Origin: CAZFYZ01 sp964523735
GTDB taxonomy: Bacteria > Armatimonadota > UBA5829
Assembly (NCBI GenBank): GCA_964523735.1
Contig: CAZFYZ010000080.1
Location: 1 to 17,066, forward strand
DNA: 17,066 bases
Direction: 5' to 3'
In this document: piece by piece, positions 1 to 7,683 of the stretch
Layout: every line of letters starts with the position of its first letter
Position numbering within the stretch: position 1 is the first letter of the stretch
The notes under the pieces: model-generated
The model's input: the letters and a program-made list of their open reading frames with translations, nothing else
Databases searched by the model: none
What the model was told of the DNA's origin: nothing
Made by a program: the position numbers and the translations under genes

Positions 1-900
1 ATGCCCGCCGACAATGCCGCCCAACTCTTCTACAGCAACAACCCGGAGCGGCTGCTGAAGTACCAGACTCTCTTTGCAGCCAACATCGATGGCGATCAGC
101 CGGCGCGGCTCCTGTACCACCATCAGAACGCGATAGGCAAGCGAGCGCATCTGCTCGTCGAACTCGTCAATCCCACGGATCAGCACGCTGTCTTTCGGAT
201 TACCCGGGCTGTCGCCGCGCCTCTGGTGGACACAGTCCTGGTCGGTTATATCGCGAGTTCGTCGTTCCTCAAGAGCATGTTCTACAACGCCAGTGTGATC
301 GAGCACCTGCCGCCGCAGTCCAGGCTAGTATTAGTCTCGGATACGCTCTCCAACATGGAGACTGGCAGCGGGATAATCCAGGTCAAGCAGACCAATGGAT
401 CGGGAGCCTACATGCGCGTCGCGGCGCTCCCCCCCGGCCTCGACAGTGCCCGTGTCGGACAGATAACCCCTGCCCCGCCAACCGGCGAGTTCGCCGCATC
501 GGATCACATCTATACCAAGCCCGTCAAGGCCATCGACGCCGCCTATACGGTCGGACAGCGGTGGGCGTTCATCCCGATCGGCAGGCACGCTATCGGCTCC
601 AATGACGCCCAGAGGAAGCTCGACGGCAACTACGGCGTCACCTACGACATCAGCGTCAATGTGGACAACCCCACTGATACGGAAAAGAAGATATTGGTCC
701 TCTTCGAGCCTAGCGCCGGACTGGCATCAGGAGTCTTTATAGTAGACGGGCAGTTTGTGTCGACCAAGTACGCAAGGCCGCCGCACGAGGTGAAGCTCAA
801 GTCGTTCAAGCTCAGGCCCGGCCAAACCAAGATGGTGCGAATACAGACGCTTCCGGTTGCGGGATCGAACTACCCGGCCACTGTCATCGTGAGAAGCTAA
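1..900 (+). CDS. Beta-rich hypothetical protein, probably exported, 5' end possibly outside the window
   Basis: The frame is open from base 1 to a TAA at 898-900, giving 299 residues. The window happens to begin with ATG, so it cannot be decided whether this is the true start. No signal peptide is visible at this end, so the gene probably begins upstream. The sequence is rich in alternating hydrophobic/polar strands (for example LLVELVNPTDQHAVFRIT near residues 50-69 and KKILVLFEPSAG near 228-239), suggesting beta-sandwich domains. The run YSNNPERL near residues 11-18, followed by a GDQPARLLYHHQN stretch, resembles secreted surface proteins in which a carbohydrate- or surface-associated beta domain repeats. 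I do not recognise a named family and assign no function. The next gene on the same strand encodes a secreted GHL10 protein 50 nt away, so both may be co-transcribed and act outside the cytoplasm. Confidence 0.65.
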   Translation: MPADNAAQLFYSNNPERLLKYQTLFAANIDGDQPARLLYHHQNAIGKRAHLLVELVNPTDQHAVFRITRAVAAPLVDTVLVGYIASSSFLKSMFYNASVIEHLPPQSRLVLVSDTLSNMETGSGIIQVKQTNGSGAYMRVAALPPGLDSARVGQITPAPPTGEFAASDHIYTKPVKAIDAAYTVGQRWAFIPIGRHAIGSNDAQRKLDGNYGVTYDISVNVDNPTDTEKKILVLFEPSAGLASGVFIVDGQFVSTKYARPPHEVKLKSFKLRPGQTKMVRIQTLPVAGSNYPATVIVRS

Positions 901-905
901 CGCTC

Positions 906-947
906 GAAGCTAGAGGTCAGAGGTTCGGGGTCAGAGGCCAGGGTCAG
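906..947 (+). repeat. Heptanucleotide tandem repeat, six units
   Basis: Six consecutive 7-nt units fill the space between the first gene's stop and the next gene's start: GAAGCTA (906), GAGGTCA (913), GAGGTTC (920), GGGGTCA (927), GAGGCCA (934) and GGGTCAG (941). The unit GAGGTCN is the same as in the 12945-12979 tract 12 kb away. The array begins 5 nt after a stop codon and ends 3 nt before the GTG start of the next gene, so any Shine-Dalgarno for that gene lies in the repeat. Confidence 0.8.
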
Positions 948-950
948 GGA

Positions 951-2294
951 GTGTTGGCAAGCATTGTACGGATCGTGCTGATACTGGGGATGGGGCTTAT
1001 GTGGGTGGCATCTGGTGCGGCTGGTGATAGCCGTGCCAACAAGCTGTGCAAGGAACTAGATCTGCAGGCGCGGGTGATGTGGTTTGACGCCGAGGCCAAC
1101 CTGTGGGAACTCTCCACCAGGGAGGGCGTCGCCGAGACAGTCGCGAAGTGCAAAGATGCCGGGATCAACACGATCATCGTTGATGTCAAGCCACTCTCCG
1201 GGCTGGTCCTCTACAAGAGCAAGATCGCGCCTCGCCTCACCCGGTCCAATGGCAAGGACTACCCCGCCGACTACGATCTCCTGGCCACAGTTATTGACGA
1301 GGGCCACAAGGCCGGGATCCCGGTCCACGCGGCTATCAACGTCTTCTCCGAGGGATCCCAGAAACTAGGTGGCGGCAGGGCGCTCGAGTATCCTGAATGG
1401 CAGTGTGTGGAGGTTGCGCCCGACAACACACTGCGACGGGTCGCCGACAGCGAGGCTGAGCATAACGCCATCTTCGTGAACCCGCTTAACCCCGAGGCGC
1501 GCGATTACGCGCTGAGCATCGTGCGTGAGATATGCGAGAACTACGCGATCGACGGCATCGTCTTCGACAGGATGCGTTACCCGAACCTGTACTCGGATTT
1601 CAGCGACCTGTCGCGCTCCGCATTTGAGCAGCAGATAGGTCGTAATGTCGCCCACTGGCCCCAAGATGTGTTGCAGCGAGGCGCGTCTCCGCAGGACCCG
1701 GTAACGCGCGGCACTCTATTCAAGGACTGGCTGAAGTTCCGCGCGGGCGTTATCAAGAGCTTTCTCGGTGAAGCCCACTCGGTAGCGAGAACAGCGCGGC
1801 CATCGATCAAGGTCGGCATCTATGTCGGCTCATGGTATCCACTCTACTACGACGTAGGCGTCAACTGGGCCAGCCCCAGCCACACCGCTGACTACGACTG
1901 GTGGCCGGAAGGCTATGAGGAAACCGGCTACGCTGATCTTGCGGACTATGTCTGCACCGGCTGTTACTATGAGAACGCAACTCGCGCCGATGCAATGGCA
2001 CGCGGAGCTGAGGAGTGGGCAAGCGTGGAGGCGGCGGCTGACGAGTCCATCAACGCGATTGAGGACGCGACGTTCACCTACGGCGGCCTCTATCTATTCC
2101 AGTACCACGGCAAGCCGCAGGACTTTGAGGCCTCCGTCCGCCAGTGCCTCAAGAGCACGCAGGGATGCATGATATTCGATCTGGTCTATGTACGGAAGTA
2201 TGACTGGTGGGATATCCTCAAGCGGTGCTTCGCAGGGTCCGCCACGGCTCCGCACGACGAGCCTGGTCTACTCGGCCGGTTGCGCCAGGACTGA
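951..2294 (+). CDS. Secreted glycosyl hydrolase-like 10 (GHL10/DUF187-type) protein
   Basis: This 447-residue protein has an N-terminal signal peptide (hydrophobic residues 5-20, likely cleavage after the SGAA stretch near residue 24) and a TIM-barrel-type glycosidase domain over residues 43 to about 420. Recognisable pieces are GINTIIVDVKP (71-81, beta-strand ending in an acidic/basic pair), HAAINVFSEG (126-135), FVNPLNPEARDY (175-186) and DGIVFDRMRYP (201-211). The last matches the strand that carries the conserved Asp/Arg of the GHL10 family. An aromatic-rich segment around residues 290-350 suits sugar stacking. The substrate cannot be read from the sequence; family members act on or are linked to extracellular or envelope polysaccharides. 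The GTG at 951 gives the full signal peptide. TTG at 954 is an alternative, and both lie at the end of a heptad repeat. The gene converges with the minus-strand gene ending near 2390. Confidence 0.8.
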   Translation: MLASIVRIVLILGMGLMWVASGAAGDSRANKLCKELDLQARVMWFDAEANLWELSTREGVAETVAKCKDAGINTIIVDVKPLSGLVLYKSKIAPRLTRSNGKDYPADYDLLATVIDEGHKAGIPVHAAINVFSEGSQKLGGGRALEYPEWQCVEVAPDNTLRRVADSEAEHNAIFVNPLNPEARDYALSIVREICENYAIDGIVFDRMRYPNLYSDFSDLSRSAFEQQIGRNVAHWPQDVLQRGASPQDPVTRGTLFKDWLKFRAGVIKSFLGEAHSVARTARPSIKVGIYVGSWYPLYYDVGVNWASPSHTADYDWWPEGYEETGYADLADYVCTGCYYENATRADAMARGAEEWASVEAAADESINAIEDATFTYGGLYLFQYHGKPQDFEASVRQCLKSTQGCMIFDLVYVRKYDWWDILKRCFAGSATAPHDEPGLLGRLRQD

Positions 2295-2301
2295 CAGGTG
2301 A

Positions 2302-2328
2302 CTGGCGAGAATGTCCGACTCGCGCCAG
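2302..2328. terminator. Weak inverted repeat between convergent genes
   Basis: CTGGCG at 2302-2307 pairs with CGCCAG at 2323-2328 (6 bp, extendable by 2 bp past one mismatch). It lies 8 nt after the GHL10 stop codon and before the convergent gene. There is no T-tract on either strand, so it is at best a weak or Rho-assisted end site. Confidence 0.2.
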
Positions 2329-2379
2329 AGTAGCAATGAGGGCCCTCCCGAGTGCCGCATTCAGGAAGATCAGTGGACC

Positions 2380-2389
2380 NNNNNNNNNN
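2380..2389. other. Assembly gap (10 N)
   Basis: A run of 10 N, a conventional scaffold placeholder whose real length is unknown. It cuts the 3' part of the minus-strand gene that starts at 2956. Confidence 0.95.
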
Positions 2390-2956
2390 CTGCCGGTTCC
2401 CCTCATCATATACCAGATACTTGCTGCCGTTAGGAAGAGCCGCGTACACGGCTGGGTGCTTGCCCTTGCCCGTTTGGAAAACCTTGAGGCGTGCGTCCCA
2501 CCTACCTGTGCGGTAGAACCACGTGACTATTCTGGAACCACTCTCGCCACCGTATCCGGCGTGGAGAACTACACGTCTCTCGATCCTGCCCATGAAGTGT
2601 GGTCTGAACGGGTAGAATGAGTTCGGAAACTGGGTCCAATCTATCCGTTTTGGCTTCGTCCAGCAGTTGACAAGGACGAGATCGCCTTTTGAGAGCTTCT
2701 CCATTTCGCGGCCATACTTGCGTAGCTTGATAGTCTTCTTGCTGTAATGCCTGAGCAGATCGCGCACCAGATGGACTGTTACCTCCTTACCGGTAACAGC
2801 GATCACCTCACCTTCGTGCCAAGATGAATACTCGCAAGTGAGGCGACTGTTGAACGTACACTGAAAGTCCCCAGCAGAAGCCGCGCTAAACAGAATGCAC
2901 AGGGCAAGAGCGCCCACCAGTGTGATCAGTGCGCAGTGCGTTCGGAATCGCTTCAT
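2390..2956 (-). CDS. Exported protein of unknown function, 3' end lost in an assembly gap
   Basis: The 189 visible residues start with a clear Sec signal peptide (MKRFRTHC, then a hydrophobic core to residue 24, SAASA cleavage motif near 28). The mature part has two nearby cysteines (C33, C41) that could form a disulfide, and a third (C98). Residues 48-63 (HEGEVIAVTGKEVTVH) and 90-98 (KGDLVLVNC) look like strands of a small beta-barrel or OB-like fold. The segment 104-148 is aromatic and basic. I do not recognise a family. The start ATG at 2956 is supported by an AAGGAGAG Shine-Dalgarno 6 nt upstream and by a promoter at 3030-3056. Beyond the gap the same frame continues only with low-complexity, shadow-like sequence. 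Another frame has a TGA at 2372-2370, so the true end is probably in or just past the gap. Confidence 0.7.
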
Positions 2957-3029
2957 TCGCCGCTCTCCTTCCCATACAGGTCACGCGCCGCCAGCGCCGA
3001 AACGGCAATGGTGCTTCGATGCTACTAGC

Positions 3030-3056
3030 ATTATAGCACGCAGTGTTCAGGGCCAA
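3030..3056 (-). promoter_or_regulatory. Promoter with extended -10 for the minus-strand exported protein
   Basis: Reading the minus strand, TGCTATAAT (extended -10, TATAAT at 3035-3030) is preceded by a weak -35 (TTGGCC at 3056-3051, 15-bp spacer). The TG two bases before the hexamer is the usual compensation for a poor -35. The predicted transcript would have a leader of about 65 nt before the ATG at 2956. Confidence 0.55.
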
Positions 3057-3099
3057 TCTTACCCCCCTAGAGGCGCCATGTCAACGGCTGTGATTCGCC

Positions 3100-3128
3100 T
3101 TGACCTTCCCCCTCCCCCGCTGTATAAT
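3100..3128 (+). promoter_or_regulatory. Sigma70-type promoter of the rfbD-ileS-lspA-lgt gene run
   Basis: TTGACC (3100-3105) and a perfect TATAAT (3123-3128) are separated by exactly 17 bp. Transcription should start near 3135, about 70 nt before the GTG of rfbD. No other convincing promoter is seen before the genes that follow, which are tightly packed, so this is probably the main promoter for the block up to 9438. Confidence 0.75.
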
Positions 3129-3152
3129 TACTCCGTTGAGGATGGAGACCCG

Positions 3153-3176
3153 AGCCCCTGCTTTACCACAGGGGCT
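3153..3176 (+). promoter_or_regulatory. Leader hairpin in the rfbD 5' UTR
   Basis: AGCCCCTG (3153-3160) and CAGGGGCT (3169-3176) form a perfect 8-bp, mostly GC stem with an 8-nt loop, inside the leader RNA between the promoter and the rfbD Shine-Dalgarno (GGAGG, 3191-3195). It is followed only by TTGCG, not a real U-tract. It is therefore more likely an mRNA-stabilising or attenuator-like element than a full terminator. Confidence 0.5.
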
Positions 3177-3205
3177 TTGCGACATGTACCGGAGGTTGTT
3201 GATCC

Positions 3206-4072
3206 GTGAGAGTGCTGGTTACAGGCGCGTGCGGCATGCTCGGTCGACTGGTGGACTCGGCGTTGGCGGAGAAGCATCAGGTGATTCCGACTGACGTCAT
3301 CGATGGATGCGAGGCGATGGACATCGCCGACCCAGGCGCGGTGTTCGACACGATCAACAGGTTCCGGCCCGAGCTGGTGATCCACTGCGCTGCGATGACC
3401 GACGTTGACGGCTGCGAGCGCGACCCCGATATGGCCCATAAGCTAAATGCTGTCGGGACGTGGAACGTTGCTTGCGCGTGTGCATCGGTTGGGGCGGCGA
3501 TCGCCTACATCAGCACGGACTATGTGTTCGACGGCGAGAAGGAATCGGCCTACACAGAGTTTGATCAGCCGAACCCGATGAGTGCTTATGGCGCAAGCAA
3601 GCTCGCCGGCGAGCGGGCAGTGATCGAGCTTTGCCCGAAGCACTACATCGTGCGGACATCGTGGGTTTTCGCGCCGCACGGGAAGAACTTCGCGATCTCG
3701 ATGCTCAAGGCCGCGGAGACAAGACCTGAGTTGCGGGTGGTAGCAGACCAGTTCGGGTCGCCCACATATGCCAAAGATCTGGCCGAATTCTTGTGCTCAC
3801 TGGTGGGGTCGCCCCTATACGGGATCTACCACTACACCAACTCGGGCAGTTGCTCGTGGCACGAGTTTGCATCCAAGATACTGGAGACCGCCGGCAGGAC
3901 CGATGTGAAGGTGGTCCCGATCAAGTCCGAGGAATGGCCGACGCCAACTAAGAGGCCGAAGAACTCGGTTCTGAGGCACTACCGAATGGAGCTTCTCGGA
4001 CGCGACAATGCGCGGCCCTGGCAAGACGCAGTTACGGAGTTTGTGACGGAATGGACTACAGCAAGACAGTAA
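3206..4072 (+). CDS. rfbD: dTDP-4-dehydrorhamnose reductase (RmlD/RfbD)
   Basis: The 288-residue protein is an extended short-chain dehydrogenase/reductase. Its NAD(P)-binding glycine motif is GACGMLG (7-13). The catalytic set is T104 in ISTDYVFDG, Y128 and K132 in SAYGASKLAGE, and length and motif order match the RmlD family. It performs the last step of dTDP-L-rhamnose synthesis, reducing dTDP-4-dehydro-L-rhamnose with NAD(P)H in the cytoplasm and so feeding envelope polysaccharides. The GTG at 3206 is preceded by GGAGG 10 nt upstream. The partner genes rfbA, rfbB and rfbC are not in the window. Its last 22 nt overlap the start of ileS in another frame, which suggests translational coupling. 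A related sugar-nucleotide reductase is possible, but the active-site signature favours RmlD. Confidence 0.88.
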   Translation: MRVLVTGACGMLGRLVDSALAEKHQVIPTDVIDGCEAMDIADPGAVFDTINRFRPELVIHCAAMTDVDGCERDPDMAHKLNAVGTWNVACACASVGAAIAYISTDYVFDGEKESAYTEFDQPNPMSAYGASKLAGERAVIELCPKHYIVRTSWVFAPHGKNFAISMLKAAETRPELRVVADQFGSPTYAKDLAEFLCSLVGSPLYGIYHYTNSGSCSWHEFASKILETAGRTDVKVVPIKSEEWPTPTKRPKNSVLRHYRMELLGRDNARPWQDAVTEFVTEWTTARQ

Positions 4073-6768
4073 ACCTCCCAAAGACGCCCTTCCCGATGAA
4101 GGCGGACCTGCCACACCGGGAGCCGGAGTTTCAGAAATTCTGGGCGGAGTTGGACATATATGGACAGATCTCAAGTCGTGAGACGGCTAACGGCGACTTC
4201 ATTCTGCACGACGGGCCACCATACTCTAACGGCGACATCCACATCGGACATGCGCTGAACAAGGTCCTGAAGGACTTCGTGGTCCGATACAACGCGATGA
4301 ACGGCTATCGCACGCCGTTCGTGCCGGGCTGGGACAACCACGGAATGCCCATCGAGAACAAGGTGATGGAGGAGTTCCGGAAGAAGCACGAGTCGCCTGA
4401 GAAGCTCATCATCCGCAAAGCCTGTCGATCATATGCGGCCAAGTGGGTGGACAAGCAGCGCGAACAGTTCAAGCGTCTGGGCGTGGTCGCCGATTGGGAT
4501 AACCCCTATCTGACGATGAGCCTTGAGTATGAGGCGGCGATCATCAAGGTGTTCGGCGAACTCGCGGCCGAGGGCTACATCTACCGCGGGCTAAAGCCGA
4601 TCCACTGGTGCATCTCCGATGAGACGGCTCTAGCCGAGGCTGAGATCGAATACGCAGATCACAAGTCGCCTTCGATCTTCGTGCGCTTCCCGCTCGTCAA
4701 GGACCCCAAGGGGCTGTTTTCCGGCGTGTCGGCAGACAACTGCTACACGATCATCTGGACGACTACGCCTTGGACGATCCCTGCGAATCTGGCCGTGGCG
4801 GTGCATCCTGATTACGAGTACGCATTCGTTGATGCCGAGGGCAAGCGGTATCTGGTGGCCGCTGAACTTGCCCCCCGCACGATGCAGGCGATGGGCATCG
4901 AGAAGTATTGTGTGGCTAAGACGATCAAGGGCAGCGAACTCGAAGGCGTGGTCTTCAAGCACCCGATCTATGACCGAGAATCCGTGCTCGTCCACGCCAA
5001 CTACGTGACACTCGAAGATGGCACGGGTGTTGTTCACACTGCTCCCGGCCACGGCCGCGAGGACTTCGAGACAGGCCAGCGTTATGGCCTGCCTGCGCTC
5101 TGCCCCGTCAATGAGGGCGGCTACTTCACGAAAGAAGCCGGCCAGTTCGAGGGGCTGCACATCACACGGCAGGGGAATGAGGCTGTGCTTGAGGCGCTTA
5201 CAGAGGCTGGGAACCTTATGGCTTCCAGCGAGATCGCGCACAGCTACCCGCACTGCTGGCGGTGCCACAACCCGCTGGTGTTCCGGACCACGGTGCAATG
5301 GTTCCTCAAGCTCGATCACAAGGATCTGCGCGGTCGGATGCTCAAGGCGCTGGACGACATCAAGTTCTTCCCCGCCGAGGCGCGCAATCGACTGCAGGCG
5401 ATGCTCGAGAACTCACCAGACTGGTGCCTCTCGCGACAGAGATCATGGGGCGTCGGAATCCCCGTGTTCTTCTGCGCGGACTGCAGTGAGCCATTGATGA
5501 CGCCTGAGTCTATCGGCGCGGTCTACGAAGACGCCAAGGTCAACGGGTCGGACTCCTGGTATGCCAAGAGCGCTGATGAACTCCTGCCCACAGGCACCAA
5601 GTGCCCCANNNNNNNNNNCCTGGACGTGTGGTTCGATTCCGGCTCCAGCAGCCGCGCGGTCGTCGAACTGCGCGAGAACACGTACCCCGCGGATATGTAT
5701 CTCGAGGGCTCAGACCAACACCGAGGCTGGTTCAACAAGTCCATGGTCGTCGGGATGGCGACGAAGGGCGAATCGCCGTTCAGACAGCTCGTCAGCCATG
5801 GTTTCATGCTCGACTCCGAAGGCCGCGCGATGAGCAAGTCGATCGGCAACGTCGTCGCGCCACAGCAGATCATCAAGGACGTGGGCGCAGACGTGCTGCG
5901 GCTGTTCCTCTCGAGTTCCGATTACTTCGAAGACGTGCGGATTGGGGATGAGATCCTTACGCGCGTGACGGATGCATACCGTCGCATCAGGAACACGTTC
6001 CGGTTCATACTAGGCAACATCGCGGACTTCGAACCCGCAACGGACTCCATCCCGTATGAAGACATGGAGGAACTTGACAAGTTCGCGCTGCACAAGCTCG
6101 GCGGGCTGGTGAAGTCGATCACGGCTGCTTATGAGTCTTACGAGTTCCACAAGGTCTATCACTCGGCACATGATTTCTGCGCCGTTGACTTAAGCGCGTT
6201 TTATCTGGATATACTGAAAGACCGGTTGTACGCTTCGGCGCGAGACTCGAAGGCCAGGCGGTCGGCTCAGACAGCGCTCTATGAGATCTCGCGGGTGCTA
6301 TCGCTGATGCTCGCGCCGGTGCTTGTTCACACGGCGGAAGAGGTTTGGCGGCACCTGCCCGGAGAGAAGGCCGAATCGATCCATCTGGCCGCGTATCCTC
6401 AAGCGCCTGAGGTGTGGACAAACGAGGAGTTGGCATCGCGTTGGGCTAAGATACTTGAACTTAGGGACAGAGTGCTCCTGAAGCTCGAGGAAGCCAGGCA
6501 GTCCGGCAAGATCGGCAAGCCGTTGGAGTCGAGGGTCGCCCTGGTGCTTGAGAATGCTGATTTCGGCTTCTTTGAGCAGTACAGGAGCCTGCTGCCATCG
6601 GTATTCATCGTGTCGCAGGTGGAGCTTAGCGAGGGCGCGCAGGAGCTGATCACGGTCGAGCCGCCGGTCGGAACGAAGTGCGATCGCTGCTGGCTCGTGC
6701 TGGAATCTGTTGGCAGTAACGCTGATCACCCGACGCTGTGCGACAGATGCGCTGAAGCTATTAGCTGA
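4051..6768 (+). CDS. ileS: Isoleucyl-tRNA synthetase
   Basis: The class I synthetase charges tRNA-Ile with isoleucine and edits mischarged valine. About 905 residues are visible, with a small gap. The HIGH motif is at 64-67 in the context GDIHIGHALNK. The CP1 editing domain contains WTTTPWTIPANLA and DGTGVVHTAPGHG. The stretch LDVWFDSGSSS and the run GSDQHRGWF precede the KMSKS loop, which reads AMSKS (593-597). The last ~38 residues carry a C877/C880 and C897/C900 zinc-binding knuckle, as in bacterial-type IleS. The N-terminal MDYSKTVNLPKTPFPMKA matches the family start, so the 22-nt overlap with rfbD is real. Between KCP and LDVWFDSG, family members normally have about a dozen more residues including a CxxC-like turn. 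Here there are only 10 N, so the gap is probably longer than shown. Confidence 0.97.
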   Translation: MDYSKTVNLPKTPFPMKADLPHREPEFQKFWAELDIYGQISSRETANGDFILHDGPPYSNGDIHIGHALNKVLKDFVVRYNAMNGYRTPFVPGWDNHGMPIENKVMEEFRKKHESPEKLIIRKACRSYAAKWVDKQREQFKRLGVVADWDNPYLTMSLEYEAAIIKVFGELAAEGYIYRGLKPIHWCISDETALAEAEIEYADHKSPSIFVRFPLVKDPKGLFSGVSADNCYTIIWTTTPWTIPANLAVAVHPDYEYAFVDAEGKRYLVAAELAPRTMQAMGIEKYCVAKTIKGSELEGVVFKHPIYDRESVLVHANYVTLEDGTGVVHTAPGHGREDFETGQRYGLPALCPVNEGGYFTKEAGQFEGLHITRQGNEAVLEALTEAGNLMASSEIAHSYPHCWRCHNPLVFRTTVQWFLKLDHKDLRGRMLKALDDIKFFPAEARNRLQAMLENSPDWCLSRQRSWGVGIPVFFCADCSEPLMTPESIGAVYEDAKVNGSDSWYAKSADELLPTGTKCPXXXXLDVWFDSGSSSRAVVELRENTYPADMYLEGSDQHRGWFNKSMVVGMATKGESPFRQLVSHGFMLDSEGRAMSKSIGNVVAPQQIIKDVGADVLRLFLSSSDYFEDVRIGDEILTRVTDAYRRIRNTFRFILGNIADFEPATDSIPYEDMEELDKFALHKLGGLVKSITAAYESYEFHKVYHSAHDFCAVDLSAFYLDILKDRLYASARDSKARRSAQTALYEISRVLSLMLAPVLVHTAEEVWRHLPGEKAESIHLAAYPQAPEVWTNEELASRWAKILELRDRVLLKLEEARQSGKIGKPLESRVALVLENADFGFFEQYRSLLPSVFIVSQVELSEGAQELITVEPPVGTKCDRCWLVLESVGSNADHPTLCDRCAEAIS
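5609..5618. other. Assembly gap (10 N) inside ileS
   Basis: A placeholder of 10 N within the catalytic-domain insertion of ileS. The reading frame continues across it, but the conserved spacing between KCP and LDVWFDSG in the family implies more missing bases than 10. If the gene is intact, the true length should leave remainder 1 on division by 3. Confidence 0.95.
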
Positions 6769-6800
6769 TCTCTTGATCCCTTCCCTCAGGAGGGTCTGGT

Positions 6801-7157
6801 ATGACAAAGAAGTTGGATGTGGAGAAGTTCAGGAAGCTGCTGATCAGCGAGCGGGAACGGCTGATCAAGGAACGTCGCGCTGCCGTGGAAGACGTTGACA
6901 CTGGGTCGGAGCTGGCTGATTACGACAATCATCCGGCGGACGCGGCTTCGGACACGTTCGAGCGGACAAAGAACCACGCCCTCGACGAGAACTTCCGCGA
7001 GATCATCGACAGTATCGACGAAGCTCTGCGCAAGATCGAGGGCGGCAGCTATGGCCTCTGTGATCGCTGCGGGGAGCAGATCAACCCCGAGCGCCTCAAG
7101 GCGATCCCCTACGCTACGATGTGCATAGATTGCCAGGAGACCATTGAGAGACGATAG
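6801..7157 (+). CDS. DksA/TraR-family C4 zinc-finger protein (YteA-like)
   Basis: This 118-residue cytoplasmic protein has an N-terminal coiled helical hairpin (residues 5-35 and 55-80) and a C-terminal C4 zinc finger with C87-DR-C90 and C108-ID-C111. The central ELADYDNHPADAASDTFER (37-55) is the hallmark of the YteA branch of the family. The coiled-coil tip of true DksA enters the RNA polymerase secondary channel and works with ppGpp. Whether this homologue does so is not shown. The ATG is preceded by an excellent AGGAGGG Shine-Dalgarno (6788-6794, 6-nt spacing), 32 nt after ileS. Its end overlaps the longest lspA reading frame by 14 nt. The position between ileS and lspA is a frequent arrangement for such genes. 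Confidence 0.85.
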   Translation: MTKKLDVEKFRKLLISERERLIKERRAAVEDVDTGSELADYDNHPADAASDTFERTKNHALDENFREIIDSIDEALRKIEGGSYGLCDRCGEQINPERLKAIPYATMCIDCQETIERR

Positions 7158-7677
7158 CCAGCGCCCTTCGACAGGCTCAGGACGGCAGTTGACGTGGCTG
7201 TATGGCACGGCGGCCGTCGTAGTGCTGCTCGATCAAATCACCAAGCTGCTGGCGCGACGGCTTCTGGTCCTCGGGCAGCCAGTCAGGGTGATCCCGGGCT
7301 TCCTTGATCTTGACCTTGGCTTCAACAGCGGAGGCGCATTCGGCAGGCTGCCGGGCTGGGCGCCATTGTTCATTCTGGTCGCTCTGGTCACGGTCTACGC
7401 GGTCGTTCGCCTTGGCAGGTCAGGCCTTCAGTCGAAGCTTCTCGCGATAGGGCTCGGGGGGTTGCTCGGCGGGGCAGTCGGCAACCTGATCGACCGACTC
7501 CTATCGCCCACAAGGGAAGTGACAGACTTCCTAAGTCTGCACATCGCTGCCTCCGGCAAGACCTACGCGTGGCCGACCTTCAACGTGGCCGATATCGGCA
7601 TTGTCGGTGGAGCGCTGCTAGTAGTCTACTACGTATATGTGGTGGAGAAGAGGACGCGCGAGCCCGACGGCGAATAG
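7144..7677 (+). CDS. lspA: Lipoprotein signal peptidase (SPase II)
   Basis: LspA removes the signal peptide of diacylglyceryl-modified prolipoproteins in the inner membrane. The 177-residue frame has four hydrophobic segments (about 20-36, 72-90, 98-116 and 150-167). The two catalytic aspartates are in GNLIDR (D117) and FNVAD (D150), and NSGGAFG (61-67) matches the conserved NxGxAFG block. The start is uncertain. TTG at 7144 has AGGAGA only 3 nt upstream. TTG at 7189 has AGGACGG close upstream and would give a conventional short N-terminus. The 15 residues in between come from a dispersed repeat (7162-7186), so the longer N-terminus is probably repeat-derived or untranslated. lgt lies two genes downstream, placing two steps of lipoprotein maturation in one transcription unit. 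Confidence 0.93.
   Translation: MRDDSQRPSTGSGRQLTWLYGTAAVVVLLDQITKLLARRLLVLGQPVRVIPGFLDLDLGFNSGGAFGRLPGWAPLFILVALVTVYAVVRLGRSGLQSKLLAIGLGGLLGGAVGNLIDRLLSPTREVTDFLSLHIAASGKTYAWPTFNVADIGIVGGALLVVYYVYVVEKRTREPDGE
7162..7186 (+). repeat. Short dispersed repeat at the lspA 5' end (reads STGSGR)
   Basis: The core CTTCGACAGGCTCAGGAC resembles a short intergenic repeat abundant in many unrelated bacterial genomes, which shows up in translations as STGSGR, PFDRLRT or, on the other strand, PEPVEGR. Here it sits just after the DksA-like gene's TAG and at the extreme 5' end of lspA. The start of the core may supply the AGGACGG Shine-Dalgarno for the TTG at 7189. Family assignment is from memory of the motif. 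Confidence 0.6.
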
Positions 7678-7683
7678 CCCCAT

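Noticed and set aside
2186..2379. C-terminal extension of the small exported protein past the gap
   Set aside because: The continuation overlaps the GHL10 gene, has shadow-like composition, and its frame relation across the N run is unknown.
4630..5319. 229-codon minus-strand frame opposite ileS
   Set aside because: It is antisense to the intact editing domain of IleS, with no Shine-Dalgarno or recognisable motif.
5827..5841. Defective KMSKS motif in IleS (AMSKS)
   Set aside because: The first position is variable in bacterial IleS. The catalytically important MSKS part is intact.
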